A stretch of DNA of 37,124 nt from Corynebacterium otitidis ATCC 51513 (GTDB lineage Bacteria > Actinomycetota > Actinomycetes > Mycobacteriales > Mycobacteriaceae): positions 283,946-321,069 of the forward strand of contig NZ_JH815193.1 in NCBI RefSeq assembly GCF_000296405.1, read 5' to 3'. The position numbers and the translations under genes are program-made. The notes under the pieces were generated by a model. The model did not search any database. It saw nothing but the letters and a program-made list of their open reading frames with translations, and had not been told where the DNA came from. This document shows, one piece after another, positions 15,706 through 25,509 of the stretch (position 1 is the first letter of the stretch; every line of letters starts with the position of its first letter).

Positions 15706-16500
15706 CTAGGCGGCCTGGACGGGGTTTTTCAGCTTCCCGACGCCGGGGATCTCGATCTCGATATCGTCGCCGGGCACCATCTGCCCGCTGCCCACCGGCG
15801 AGCCGGTGCTAATGACGTCGCCGGGAAGCAGCGTCATCGTCTCCGAGACGAGCTCGACGATCTCCCCGATCGAGAGGATCATCTGGTTGGAGTTGGAGTC
15901 CTGCTTCGTCTCGGTGGAGCCGTCGTGGGTGAGGTGCGCCTTGATCGGCAGGTCCTCGACGTCGACGGAGTCGATGTCCGTCTCGATCCAGGGGCCGAGC
16001 GGGCAGAACGTGTCGAAGCCCTTGGCGCGCGCCCACTGGCCGTCCTTGAACTGCAGGTCGCGCGAGGAGGCGTCGTTGACGCACGTGAAGCCCAGGGTCA
16101 CGTCGCGCCAGTCGTCGCGCTTGACGTTCTTGCACGGCCGGGAGATCACCAGTCCCAGCTCGCCCTCGAACTCGACGCCGGTGGCGATCTCGGGAATCTT
16201 AATCGGCGCGCCCGGCCCCACGACGGCTGTCGGGGGCTTGAGGAACATCGTCGGCGGGAGGTACTCGGCCTTCTTCTTGAAGACCTCCTCGACGTGGTCG
16301 GCGTAGTTCCGGCCGATGGCGACGACCTTGCTCGGCAGCATCGGCGCGAGCAGGCGCACCTCGCTTAAGCGCCACTCCTTGCCGGTGTACTCGGGCGGGG
16401 TAAACGGGGTGCCCTTGATCTGCTTGGCGACCGGGTCGTCCCCGTCGCCGATGACCGCGAAGGTCATGCCCTCTGGCGTGGCTATTCTCCCAATACGCAT
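15706..16500 (-). CDS. fumarylacetoacetate hydrolase family protein, probable oxaloacetate decarboxylase
   Basis: A 264-aa FAH-superfamily enzyme: metal ligands in EFEGELGLVI, AIGRNYADHVEE, NDASSRDLQFKDGQWARAKGFDTF, and the C-terminal TLLPGDVISTGSPVGSGQMVPGDD. The homologue in C. glutamicum, located between leuB and gltX as here, was shown to be a soluble oxaloacetate decarboxylase (Cg1458, Odx); conserved position supports the same role, as does the absence of aromatic-degradation genes nearby. The frame opens three codons earlier at a TTG, but ATG 16500 fits better: TAAGCT (16509-16514) ends 8 nt before it, and GAGGAAC lies just upstream. Confidence 0.88.
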   Translation of the reverse strand: MRIGRIATPEGMTFAVIGDGDDPVAKQIKGTPFTPPEYTGKEWRLSEVRLLAPMLPSKVVAIGRNYADHVEEVFKKKAEYLPPTMFLKPPTAVVGPGAPIKIPEIATGVEFEGELGLVISRPCKNVKRDDWRDVTLGFTCVNDASSRDLQFKDGQWARAKGFDTFCPLGPWIETDIDSVDVEDLPIKAHLTHDGSTETKQDSNSNQMILSIGEIVELVSETMTLLPGDVISTGSPVGSGQMVPGDDIEIEIPGVGKLKNPVQAA

Positions 16501-16584
16501 GTTCCTCAAGCTTACCTGTGAGAGCGGTGGACCTCGCAGCCAGCCCTAGCCGCCCGAGGCTGCGGGGCGGGCACGGGGCGGCGC

Positions 16585-16612
16585 GGCGCGCCGGCGGGAC
16601 TGTCGGCGCGCC
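16585..16612 (-). terminator. possible leuB terminator
   Basis: GGCGCGCCG/CGGCGCGCC (16585-16593/16604-16612) forms a perfect 9-bp stem with a 10-nt loop, 21 nt past the leuB stop. There is no T-run on the minus-strand side, so confidence is low. Confidence 0.35.
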
Positions 16613-16633
16613 TTCTCCCGAGGGGCGGCGTCG

Positions 16634-17653
16634 CTAGCCGGCGACCGCGGCGGCGATGCGGTCGCCGACCTCGACGGTGCGGATCTGCTCGGCCCCGCGG
16701 GCGGCGACGTCGGCGGCGACGGCCTTGTCGATGCGGGCGGCGGCCTCCTCGTCGCCGAGGTGACGCAAGAGCAACGCGACCGAGAGGATCGCCGCCGAGG
16801 GGTCGGCGACGCCCTTGCCCGCGATGTCCGGCGCGGAGCCGTGCACCGGCTCGAACATCGAAGGGTTGGTGTGGGTGGCGTCGATATTGCCGCTCGCGGC
16901 GAGCCCGATCCCGCCGGTCACCGCGCCCGCGAGGTCGGTGATGATATCGCCGAAGAGGTTGTCGGCGACGATGACGTCGTAGCGCTGCGGGTCGGTCACC
17001 AGGTGGATGGTCACGGCGTCGATGTGTTCATAGCCAACCTCGACGTCGGGGTATTCGGCGCCGACCTCGTCGACGGTGCGCGACCACAGCGAGCCCGCGT
17101 GGGTAAGAACGTTGGTCTTGTGCACGAGCGTGAGGTGCTTGCGCCGCTCGTTGGCGCGCGCAAAAGCGTCGCGCACGACCCGCTCGACGCCGAAGCGGGT
17201 GTTCTGGGAGACCTCCGAGGCGATCTCGTTCGGCGTGCCCTCGCGCAGGATGCCGCCCGCGCCGCTGTAGAGGCCCTCGGTGCCCTCACGGACGACGACG
17301 AAGTCGATCTCGCCGGGGTCTTTGAGCGGCGAGGAGGTGTTCGGGTAGAGCTTCGCCGGGCGCAGGTTGACGAAGTGGTCGAGGGCGAAGCGCAGCTTGA
17401 GAAGGAGCCCGCGCTCGAGGACGCCGGGCGCGACGCGCTCGGGGTCGCCGACGGCGCCGAGCAGGATCGCGTCGTACTCCTTGAGCGCGGCGAGGTCCTC
17501 GTCGGTGAGGATCTCCCCGGTGGCGAGGTAGCGCCTCGCGCCGAGGTCGAAGTCCGTGGTCTCCACCTCGGGGCGCAGCGCGCGCAGGACCTTTAAGGCC
17601 TCGGCGGTGACCTCGGGGCCGATGCCATCGCCACCGATGACGGCAATTCTCAT
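16634..17653 (-). CDS. leuB: 3-isopropylmalate dehydrogenase
   Basis: Oxidises and decarboxylates 3-isopropylmalate in leucine synthesis, NAD-dependent and cytoplasmic. The 339-aa protein shows [45 protein letters not shown], the [13 protein letters not shown] loop, [35 protein letters not shown] and [18 protein letters not shown], all typical of the isopropylmalate dehydrogenase group in Actinobacteria. AAAGGAAT lies about 9 nt before the ATG. It is flanked by the FAH-family gene and serA, as in other corynebacteria; leuA and leuCD are not in the window. Confidence 0.97.
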   Translation of the reverse strand: MRIAVIGGDGIGPEVTAEALKVLRALRPEVETTDFDLGARRYLATGEILTDEDLAALKEYDAILLGAVGDPERVAPGVLERGLLLKLRFALDHFVNLRPAKLYPNTSSPLKDPGEIDFVVVREGTEGLYSGAGGILREGTPNEIASEVSQNTRFGVERVVRDAFARANERRKHLTLVHKTNVLTHAGSLWSRTVDEVGAEYPDVEVGYEHIDAVTIHLVTDPQRYDVIVADNLFGDIITDLAGAVTGGIGLAASGNIDATHTNPSMFEPVHGSAPDIAGKGVADPSAAILSVALLLRHLGDEEAAARIDKAVAADVAARGAEQIRTVEVGDRIAAAVAG

Positions 17654-17804
17654 GCTGCAGGATTCCTTTCTCAGATCGGCTCGCAGGCCAGTCTAGCGCA
17701 GCACCCATAGCCCCCGGGGCGGAACCGGGCGCCGCCCCGCTCCCCCGCGGCGATCCACGAAGAACCGGAGGGCGCGGCGCCGCCGAGCGTCGGGAAACGA
17801 CACA

Positions 17805-17841
17805 ACCGGGCCCCGCGCCAGGGTGTGGCGCGGGGCCCGGT
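17805..17841 (-). terminator. rho-independent terminator of the His-rich protein gene
   Basis: A perfect 15-bp stem ACCGGGCCCCGCGCC/GGCGCGGGGCCCGGT (17805-17819/17827-17841) lies 21 nt past the stop codon and is followed on the minus strand by TTGTGTCGTTTCC. Confidence 0.72.
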
Positions 17842-17862
17842 CGGCCTGAGTGGCGGGAGAGA

Positions 17863-18162
17863 CTAGTGCTCGTCCCAGTGGTCGCCGTGCGCGGCGTGGC
17901 GGTGCCCGTCGTGGATGTAGTCGACGTGGTCGTTGTGCGGGACGGCGACGTGGCCGCAGTTGGGCCCATGCTCGTGCGGGTGCTCCTCGTGGGCCTCGTG
18001 CTCGGCGGGAACGCACTCGTCCCAGTGGTCGCCGTGCGCGCGGTGGAGGTGGCCGTCGTGGACGTAGTCGACGTGATCGCCGTGGGGGACGGCGACGTGG
18101 CCGCAGTTCGGGCCGTGCTCGTGGGCGTGGTCCTGGTGAATCTCGTGGGTCGGCGCGGTCAT
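17863..18162 (-). CDS. small His-rich protein of two 36-residue repeats, probable metal-binding
   Basis: A 99-aa protein with 27 histidines, made of two nearly identical 36-residue units at residues 14-49 and 63-98 (32 of 36 identical), each beginning HEHGPNCGHVAVPH and ending AHGDHWDE. Each unit has one Cys in PNCGH; a third Cys is at residue 50. No signal peptide or membrane segment, so it is probably cytoplasmic. The composition suggests buffering or delivery of zinc, nickel or cobalt; similar short proteins occur in Actinobacteria without a settled function. AAGGAG lies 6 nt before the ATG at 18162, which is preferred over an in-frame ATG at 18180. The promoter just upstream is overlapped by dyads, so a metal-responsive repressor is likely. 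It has its own terminator. Confidence 0.85.
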   Translation of the reverse strand: MTAPTHEIHQDHAHEHGPNCGHVAVPHGDHVDYVHDGHLHRAHGDHWDECVPAEHEAHEEHPHEHGPNCGHVAVPHNDHVDYIHDGHRHAAHGDHWDEH

Positions 18163-18275
18163 GACAACTCCTTCAATCAACCAAAGCGTGATTCTCGGTC
18201 TCTTCCCGCGGCGCGATCCCGCCGCGGCCGGCCTCCCCGGCGGCTTCGCTGTCCGCCGTTCCTGCCGTGACTCCC

Positions 18276-18328
18276 ACGCTACTGAATTGTCATTAGCGTT
18301 TCAACAATGTTGGAACGGTACTGACAAT
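18276..18328 (-). promoter_or_regulatory. promoter and dyad operator of the His-rich protein gene
   Basis: On the minus strand TTGAAA (18299-18304) and TAGCGT (18276-18281) are separated by 17 nt, a good promoter. Two nested dyads overlap its -35: ATTGTCA/TGACAAT (18286-18292/18322-18328, perfect) and GTTTCAAC-AAT-GTTGGAAC (18298-18316, one mismatch). A Fur-superfamily metal regulator such as Zur is a reasonable guess, but I cannot match the site to a known box. Confidence 0.6.
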
Positions 18329-18351
18329 CGAGGCCCTGAGCTGCACAAACG

Positions 18352-18391
18352 ACGCCCCCGGCCGGGGAAGATTCCCCCCGACCGGGGGCGT
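18352..18391 (-). terminator. serA terminator
   Basis: ACGCCCCCGG/CCGGGGGCGT (18352-18361/18382-18391) encloses a further small stem GGGGAA/TTCCCC. It lies 62 nt past the serA stop and is followed on the minus strand by CGTTTGTGC. Confidence 0.6.
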
Positions 18392-18453
18392 TAGTGGAAA
18401 CCTATCGACAACGAAGCGGGGTCGGGACCGTGCGCCCGGCCCCGCTCTGCCCG

Positions 18454-20046
18454 CTAGTCGAGGTCGATCTGCAGCGCGGAGGCCTGGAGCCGGTCCCGGA
18501 GGCGCTCGAGGAGCTCGTCGCCGGCGGGCTCGGAGAGCTGCACGACGAGGATGGCCTTGTCGCCGCCGCGGCGGTCCTTGGCGAGCGCGGCGTTCTCGAT
18601 GTTGATGCCGTGGTCGCCAATGAGCGTGGCGACCCTGCCGAGCATGCCCGCCTGGTCGCGGTAGCTGATAAACAGGTTGACGCCCTCGGCGCGCAGGTCG
18701 ATGCCGCGCCCCTCAAGGCGGACGATCTTCTCCACGCGGTTGAGGCCCGTGATCGCGCCCTCGATGTGGTAGGAGTCGCCGTTGCCCGCGATAGCGGCGA
18801 CCTCGACGGTGGAGCGGTGCGTCGTCGACTCAGGCGACGTGTCGACCGAGACGCGCACCCCGCGCTCCTTGGCGATCATCTCCGCATTGACGAAGGTTAC
18901 CGGCACTCGGGAAATATCGGCGAGCAGCCCGCGCAGCGCCGAGGAGCCGAGCCCCGAGACGTCCTCGCTGGAGAGCTCGCCGCGGGCGGTGACCTGCAGC
19001 GCGACGGGCACGTCGCCAAGCAGCCTGGTGGCCGCGAGCCCGAGCTTGCGGGTGAGGTCCAGCCAGCCGGAGACCTCCTCGCTGACGTTCCCGCCGGGCA
19101 CGTTGACGGCCTCGGGCACGTACTCGCCGTTTAAGGCCTTGAGCACGGAGGCGGCCACATCCGAGCCGGCGCGGTCCTGCGCCTCCTTCGTCGACGCCCC
19201 GAGGTGCGGGGTGAGAGTCACCCGCTCGCCGAGGCGCAGCAGCGGGGAGTCCTTAGGCGGCTCGGACTCGTAGACGTCGACGCCCGCGCCGCGGATGCGG
19301 CCCGACTCGATGGCCTCGGCAAGCGCCTCCTCGTCGATGAGCCCGCCGCGCGCGGCGTTGACGATGACCTGGCCCGGCTTCGACTTGGCGAGCAACTCCG
19401 CGTCGAACATGCCGGTGGTCTCCGCGGTCTTGGGCAGGTGGATGGTGATGAAGTCCGAGCGGGAGACGAGGTCGTCGAGGTCGGTGAGCTCGATGCCGAG
19501 CTGCCGGGCGCGCGCGGGGTTCGCATACGGGTCGTAGGCGATGATCTCACCGACCTCGAAGGCGCGCAGCCGCTGCGCAAACAGCTGGCCGATGTGGCCG
19601 AGCCCCACGATGCCGATGGTCTTCTCGTACAGCTCGACGCCGACGAAATCGGAGCGGCGCCACTCGCCGGCCTTGACGCTCTTGTCCGCGGCGGCGGTGT
19701 TGCGGGCCGTCGCCAGCGTCAGCGCGATGGCCTGCTCGCAGGCGGAGCGGATATTCGAGGTCGGCGCGTTGGCGACCATAATCCCGAACTCGGTCGCGGA
19801 GTCGACGTCGACGTTGTCGAGGCCGACGCCGGCGCGCCCGACGAGGCTGAGCTTCGGCGCGGCCTCTAACACCTCCCGGTCGACCTTCGTCGCCGAGCGC
19901 ACGAGCAGCGCGCTCGCCTCGGGCACGGCGGCGAGCAGCTCCTCGCGGTTCGTGCCGTCGACCCAGCGAACCTCGACGGAATCGCCGAGCGCGTCGACCG
20001 TGGACTGGGAGAGTTTATCGGCGATAACAACAACAGGGCGGGCCAA
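18454..20046 (-). CDS. serA: D-3-phosphoglycerate dehydrogenase
   Basis: First committed enzyme of serine synthesis: oxidises 3-phosphoglycerate with NAD. The 530-aa protein is the long actinobacterial form: N-terminal substrate domain, NAD-binding GIVGLGHIG (145-153), [18 protein letters not shown] [14 protein letters not shown], catalytic-His LTPHLGAST, an intervening domain (about 320-450) and a C-terminal ACT domain ([33 protein letters not shown]) for serine feedback inhibition. The start codon is TTG, supported by GAAGGAG 7 nt upstream and by the family's N-terminus ([10 protein letters not shown]). A promoter TTGTTG-16-TAGTCT lies about 190 nt upstream. Confidence 0.97.
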   Translation of the reverse strand: MARPVVVIADKLSQSTVDALGDSVEVRWVDGTNREELLAAVPEASALLVRSATKVDREVLEAAPKLSLVGRAGVGLDNVDVDSATEFGIMVANAPTSNIRSACEQAIALTLATARNTAAADKSVKAGEWRRSDFVGVELYEKTIGIVGLGHIGQLFAQRLRAFEVGEIIAYDPYANPARARQLGIELTDLDDLVSRSDFITIHLPKTAETTGMFDAELLAKSKPGQVIVNAARGGLIDEEALAEAIESGRIRGAGVDVYESEPPKDSPLLRLGERVTLTPHLGASTKEAQDRAGSDVAASVLKALNGEYVPEAVNVPGGNVSEEVSGWLDLTRKLGLAATRLLGDVPVALQVTARGELSSEDVSGLGSSALRGLLADISRVPVTFVNAEMIAKERGVRVSVDTSPESTTHRSTVEVAAIAGNGDSYHIEGAITGLNRVEKIVRLEGRGIDLRAEGVNLFISYRDQAGMLGRVATLIGDHGINIENAALAKDRRGGDKAILVVQLSEPAGDELLERLRDRLQASALQIDLD

Positions 20047-20236
20047 GGGGCGCTCCTTCCGCTCGCGGGTGTGGTCGTGGCAGACACGAGGCTCGCCCGG
20101 GGCCCGCGCGGGCTCACGCGCGCTTTAAGGCTCCCGGCGAGGGTGCATCGGACGGCGCGCCCGCCCCGGCCCCGGGCGCCGGTGATGGACCCGGGGAGCT
20201 GTGACCCAGCCCGGGCCGGCGCCCCGTTCGTTGCCC

Positions 20237-20264
20237 AGACTACTCTGTCTCCGGGAGCCAACAA
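20237..20264 (-). promoter_or_regulatory. serA promoter candidate
   Basis: On the minus strand TTGTTG (20259-20264), a 16-nt spacer and TAGTCT (20237-20242). The resulting leader to the serA TTG would be about 180 nt. The 318-nt divergent serA/nadA gap contains nothing else clear apart from a GTTAA...TTAAC dyad (20281-20285/20305-20309) on the nadA side, a possible operator. Confidence 0.5.
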
Positions 20265-20351
20265 GGAGCCGCCCAGGCAGGTTAAATTCTCAGTTTCGTC
20301 GAGGTTAACGAAGCAGGCGAGAGGTGAGATGGCCGCCAGTTTTGCCGGTGA

Positions 20352-20364
20352 TAGTCTACGGCCT
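20352..20364 (+). promoter_or_regulatory. nadA -10 box, leaderless start
   Basis: TAGTCT (20352-20357) ends 7 nt before the ATG at 20365 and no ribosome-binding sequence is present, so the transcript probably begins at or next to the start codon. Confidence 0.5.
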
Positions 20365-21432
20365 ATGACTCACACCACGATGGACTCCGACCTCGAGGTT
20401 TACGACTCACCGCTCCTCTCCCAGGCCCGCCACGACGGGTATAGCTGGACCGGCATCGCGCCCGACGAGGAGTGGGCCAGCGAGGTGCGCCGCTTAAAGG
20501 AAGAGCGCAACGCCGTCATCCTCGCGCACAATTATCAGATCGGCGAGATCCAGGACATCGCCGACTTCGCCGGCGACTCCCTCGCTCTCGCCAGGCAGGC
20601 CGCCTCGACCGACGCGGACACGATCGTGTTCTGCGGCGTGCACTTCATGGCCGAGACCGCCGCCATCCTCTCTCCCGAGAAGACCGTCCTCATCCCCGAC
20701 GCCGCGGCGGGCTGCTCGCTCGCGGACTCGCTCACCGCCCAAGAGCTCGCCGGGTGGAAGGAGGAGCACCCGGACGCGCTGGTCGTCAGCTACGTCAACA
20801 CCACCGCCGACGTCAAGGCCTTAACCGACGTGTGCTGCACGAGCTCGAACGCCGTCGACGTCGTCGAGAGCCTGCCCAGGGACCGGGAGATCCTCTTCGG
20901 GCCCGACCAGTTCTTAGGCGCCCACGTCAAGCGCCAGACCGGCAGGGACAACATGCACATCTGGTCCGGCGAGTGCCACGTGCACGCGGGCATCTCCTCG
21001 AAGGACCTCCAGGACCAGGTCAAGGCCTCCCCCGAGGCGGAGCTCTACATCCACCCGGAGTGCGGCTGCGCGAACTCGGCGATCTACCTCGCCGGCGAGG
21101 GCGTCGTCGACAACGAGCGGGTCCACATGCTCTCCACCGGGCAGATGATCGACTCCGCGAAGCGCAACGAGCTCGAGGGCAAGAACAAGGTGCTCGTCGC
21201 CACGGAGACGGGCATGCTCCACCAGCTGCGCAACGCCGCCCCCGAGGTGGAGTTCTCCCCCGTCAACGAGAACGCCACGTGCAAGTACATGAAGATGATC
21301 ACCCCGGCGGCGCTGCTGCGCAGCCTGGCGCTCGGCGAGGAGCGCGTCACCGTTGACGAGGAGACCGCATCCAGGGCCCGCGACGCCGTCGAGCGGATGA
21401 TCCAGATCGGCCAGCCTGGCAGCGGCGAGTAG
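20365..21432 (+). CDS. nadA: quinolinate synthase
   Basis: Condenses iminoaspartate with dihydroxyacetone phosphate to quinolinate in NAD synthesis, using a [4Fe-4S] cluster. The 355-aa protein contains [20 protein letters not shown] (54-73), GCSLADS with candidate cluster Cys117, HPECGC with Cys233, and ATCKYMKMI with Cys306. The open frame extends 98 codons upstream but that part is Arg/Pro-rich and unlike the family, and TAGTCT sits 7 nt before the chosen ATG. Usual partners nadB or nadC do not follow; nadA stands alone between serA and the lipoprotein gene. It contains several TTA leucine codons, unusual at this GC content. Confidence 0.95.
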   Translation: MTHTTMDSDLEVYDSPLLSQARHDGYSWTGIAPDEEWASEVRRLKEERNAVILAHNYQIGEIQDIADFAGDSLALARQAASTDADTIVFCGVHFMAETAAILSPEKTVLIPDAAAGCSLADSLTAQELAGWKEEHPDALVVSYVNTTADVKALTDVCCTSSNAVDVVESLPRDREILFGPDQFLGAHVKRQTGRDNMHIWSGECHVHAGISSKDLQDQVKASPEAELYIHPECGCANSAIYLAGEGVVDNERVHMLSTGQMIDSAKRNELEGKNKVLVATETGMLHQLRNAAPEVEFSPVNENATCKYMKMITPAALLRSLALGEERVTVDEETASRARDAVERMIQIGQPGSGE

Positions 21433-21681
21433 GATTCTCCTTTCCCGGCCGGGCTGCACGGCGCCCGACCGGGTCTCGGCCCTGTCGCCGTGGACCTTGA
21501 CCGGCCCCGCCGGCGCGATTCCCGCGCGCCAGGCGGGGCCTTGCTCTATCCCCAGCGGGACACTGCCCGATCCCGGCGGGCGACCCCCCCTGGCGGGCTC
21601 CCCGAAGCGCAGCCCTCGCCCCTCGGCGATCGGGCCGCGCCCTTTCCCATCCGGCGAGACGGCGCTCCAAAACAAGAGAAA
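21433..21681. other. intergenic stretch, no recognisable gene
   Basis: Between the nadA stop and the bidirectional hairpin near 21700 I see no gene; the open frames here are arginine/proline-rich products of GC bias. The whole gap between convergent genes is 353 nt. Confidence 0.5.
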
Positions 21682-21718
21682 CAGCCCGCCGCCCCGAGCG
21701 TGTCGGGGCGGCGGGCTG
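21682..21718 (-). terminator. terminator of the lipoprotein gene, possibly bidirectional
   Basis: A perfect 16-bp stem CAGCCCGCCGCCCCGA/TCGGGGCGGCGGGCTG with a 5-nt loop, followed on the minus strand by TTTCTCTTGTTTTGG. It lies 68 nt past the lipoprotein stop and may also stop nadA transcripts from the other side. Confidence 0.8.
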
Positions 21719-21785
21719 CCTGCGTCTCTTGGGGACCGTGCCGCGCGCGGGGCGCCAAGCCCCGGGCGGCGAGGGCCTTAGTTAT

Positions 21786-23564
21786 CTACTGGTAGGAGAC
21801 GAACCAGGGGCGGGGCGAGACGTCGTTGTAGGTCTGCTCCGGGGTGAACATCGGCTGGTCCTCGTCGATGAAGTTCTTCCACGCGAGGAACCAGTGCGGG
21901 TCGAGGTCCTCCTGGATCGCGTGCCAGGTGCCGTACTTCTCCTCGGGCACGCCGTGGCCGTCCGCGTGGAGCACGTAGGCGAGCTCCGGGTGGTGGGTGT
22001 TGACGTCCTCGCGGTCGCGGATCATCTGCATCTGGAACTGGTGGACGACGAACGCCTTCTGCGGCAGGTCGTTCTCGTAGACGAACTCCGCGAGCCAGTC
22101 GGCGACCTCGTTGATCTCCGCGGCGGTGGTGTGGCCGACCTGGGCGGCGGGCTCCTGACCGTCCTCGAGGCGCCACTCCGGGTCCAGCGCGAGGCCCACG
22201 TTGGGCCGCTTGAGGAGGTCCTCGTAGGCCTTCGCCTGCTCGAGGAAGCTCGCCTTGCCGGGCTGCAGGTCGAGCACCGCGTACCCGCCGGCGTCGACGA
22301 CGGCGTCGATATAGGGCTCGAGCTCCTCGGCCTCGGTGTAGTTCGTGTACTTGCCCTCGGGCCCGGGCTCGCTGGACGCTATCGTCGTGATGATCTCGAA
22401 GGCGGGGATGATGGGCTCCTCGCTCTCGAACTGCTCGTACTGGGAGATGAGCTCCCTGACCCGCTGGACGGACTCCTCGGGGCCCTGCTCGCCCATGACG
22501 CCGAGCGCGCCGCCGGACGGGTGGCCGTAGAGCGCGATCATCCGCCGGCCCGGGAAGACGAGGTGCCCGCCGCCGGGCAGCTCCTCGCCGGGGTCCTCGG
22601 CGAGCTCGATGGCGCGGCCCAGCGAGGTGTCGGTGCCGAACTCGGAGCCGAGCGCGATGAGCGGCCCGTCGGAGAGCCCCGCCACGGCCTTGGTGGCGTC
22701 CTCGTCGATGCGCGGGTCGGGGAAGTCGAGGTGGCGCACCGGCGCGCCCCAGGCGCGCGCGTTCGCGATGTCGGCGATCGTGCTGCCCGGGTGGGAGACG
22801 GTGATCGGGCCGGCGTCGCCGTCGCGGGCGGACTGCACGGGGAAGCTGCCCTCCCCGGGCTCGCCCTCGGAGGCCGAGGCGGACTCGGCGCTCGAGGGGC
22901 TGCTCGACTCCGCGGACTCGGACTCCTCGCCGGCGCCGTACTCGTCCTCGGGGGCGGGCTGGCCGGGAAGCCCCTCCCAGGAGGGCCTAATCCACTGCGG
23001 ATCCTGCCCGTCGAGGCCCGCGACGGCCTCGGCGATGTCGCCCTGGTCGCTGACCACCCGCTCCTCGAACTGCAGGCTGGTAAGAGAGGTGAGCCCCTCT
23101 GCGGTGCCGGGGTCCTCGATGGTCTCAACGTCGTCGCCGAGGTCGATGTCGGCGTCGCCGACAAGGAGCACCTTGCCCGCGCCAAGCCGGTCGATCTCGG
23201 CGGCGATGTCGGACTCGACGCCCTCGGAGAGCCGAAAGACCGGGGCGTGGGCGGCGACCGCGATGGAGGCGCCGCGCAGCTGCTCGGCGAGCGTCGGGCC
23301 GGTGACGATGGCGGTCTCGGAGTCCTCGAAGTACAGCTCGGAGCTCGCCACGCCCGAATGGTCGTTGTCGGCGAGCACCTTCGGGGTCTCGCCGAAGCGC
23401 TCGTCGACCTGGCGGGAGCGGTTGGCAGCGGCGGCCTCCTCAATGCTGCCCGCGGCGTTGGCGCCGTCGTCGGTGCCCTCCTGCTCGCCGGAGTCGCAGG
23501 CGGCAAGCGTCGTCGCGGCGAGCGCCGCGGCGCCGCCGAGGGCTGCTAGTCGTTTCAGTGGCAC
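21786..23564 (-). CDS. large secreted lipoprotein of unknown function
   Basis: A 592-aa protein with a lipoprotein signal ending LAAC (Cys23), so anchored on the outer face of the membrane. The N-terminal half (about 50-180) has repeated motifs such as KVLLVGDADIDLGDDV and SIAVAAHAPVFRLSEGV that resemble cell-wall-binding repeat 2 modules; an acidic/Ser-rich linker follows (about 208-242). The C-terminal half (about 250-592) looks like one globular domain with ALYGHPSGGALGVMG, GYAVLDLQPGKASFLEQ, GLALDPEWRL, VVHQFQMQMI and a Trp-rich end, suggesting a barrel-type hydrolase or binding domain; I cannot name it. The start is GTG with no close ribosome-binding site. It appears conserved at this position in the genus, from memory; no function is assigned. 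Confidence 0.82.
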   Translation of the reverse strand: MPLKRLAALGGAAALAATTLAACDSGEQEGTDDGANAAGSIEEAAAANRSRQVDERFGETPKVLADNDHSGVASSELYFEDSETAIVTGPTLAEQLRGASIAVAAHAPVFRLSEGVESDIAAEIDRLGAGKVLLVGDADIDLGDDVETIEDPGTAEGLTSLTSLQFEERVVSDQGDIAEAVAGLDGQDPQWIRPSWEGLPGQPAPEDEYGAGEESESAESSSPSSAESASASEGEPGEGSFPVQSARDGDAGPITVSHPGSTIADIANARAWGAPVRHLDFPDPRIDEDATKAVAGLSDGPLIALGSEFGTDTSLGRAIELAEDPGEELPGGGHLVFPGRRMIALYGHPSGGALGVMGEQGPEESVQRVRELISQYEQFESEEPIIPAFEIITTIASSEPGPEGKYTNYTEAEELEPYIDAVVDAGGYAVLDLQPGKASFLEQAKAYEDLLKRPNVGLALDPEWRLEDGQEPAAQVGHTTAAEINEVADWLAEFVYENDLPQKAFVVHQFQMQMIRDREDVNTHHPELAYVLHADGHGVPEEKYGTWHAIQEDLDPHWFLAWKNFIDEDQPMFTPEQTYNDVSPRPWFVSYQ

Positions 23565-23683
23565 GAGAATGGCTTCGGCCCCTTTCCCCTCGCGTCGCGG
23601 CGGGCGCCGATAGCCCGGGTCCCCGACTCTGTTGTGTACGTAGCGATAATCACATCATCATAAATCCCGCCCGGGCGCCACCA

Positions 23684-23717
23684 CCCCACCGCCCGCCGCA
23701 GGTGGCGGGCGGCGGGG
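23684..23717 (-). terminator. possible ilvC terminator
   Basis: CCCCACCGCCCGCC/GGCGGGCGGCGGGG (23684-23697/23704-23717) pairs over 14 bp with one mismatch, 82 nt past the ilvC stop. It is followed on the minus strand by a GC stretch and only later GATTTATG, so it is not a textbook terminator. Confidence 0.45.
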
Positions 23718-23798
23718 CGGGGCCGGCGACCGGGCGGGCCCGCGTGAGGACCGGGAGGGGTCTCCCCTTCTCCCTTCGCGGGCCGCCCTCGGGGTCTC

Positions 23799-24965
<1,167 letters not shown>

Positions 24966-25496
24966 CTAGTGGCTCGGCGCGAGGGTCTTCGGCCCGCGGG
25001 ACAGCGCCACCTGCCCCGACTGGACCATCTCCTTGATACCGAAGGGCTCGAGCACGTCGAGCAGGGCGCGCAGCTTCCCGGGCGCGCCGGTCGCCTCGAT
25101 GACGACGGAGCCGGGCGCGACGTCGACGACGCGGGCACGGAAGATGCCGGCGGCGTCGACGACCTGCGGGCGCGTCTGGTTCGTCACCGCGACCTTGACG
25201 AGCATCATCGCCCGCGCGATCGTGGTCTCCTTGTCGAGGCGCAGCACCTTGATCACCTGGATGATCTTGTTGAGCTGCTTGGTGATCTGCTCGATCTTCT
25301 CCTCGTCGGCGTGGACGACGATGGTGATCCGGTTGATCCCCTCGGTCTCCGTGCGCGCGGAGACCAGCGACACGAGGTTGAAGCTGCGCCTCGTGAACAT
25401 CGACGTCACCCGGGAGATGATGCCGTCGACGTCCTGGACGAGGACGCTTAAGATGTTGACCGGCTTGTCCTTGGCGTGATCCGTTTCCGTGGCCAT
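24966..25496 (-). CDS. ilvN: acetolactate synthase small (regulatory) subunit
   Basis: Regulatory subunit that activates IlvB and confers valine feedback inhibition. The 176-aa protein has an N-terminal ACT domain beginning ILSVLVQDVDGIISRVTSMF with the valine-site region FNLVSLVSA, and the C-terminal ALS_ss_C domain (VDAAGIFRARVVDVAPGSVVIEATG, LEPFGIKEMVQSGQVALSRG). AGGAG lies 10 nt before this ATG; a GTG two codons earlier is an alternative. It begins 13 nt after the ilvB stop, so the two are co-transcribed and probably coupled. Confidence 0.96.
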   Translation of the reverse strand: MATETDHAKDKPVNILSVLVQDVDGIISRVTSMFTRRSFNLVSLVSARTETEGINRITIVVHADEEKIEQITKQLNKIIQVIKVLRLDKETTIARAMMLVKVAVTNQTRPQVVDAAGIFRARVVDVAPGSVVIEATGAPGKLRALLDVLEPFGIKEMVQSGQVALSRGPKTLAPSH

Positions 25497-25509
25497 GTGC
25501 ACCTATCTC

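Noticed and set aside
15706..16500. FAH-family gene as part of an aromatic catabolic pathway
   Set aside because: No homogentisate or catechol genes are nearby, and the conserved place between gltX and leuB points to the corynebacterial oxaloacetate decarboxylase.
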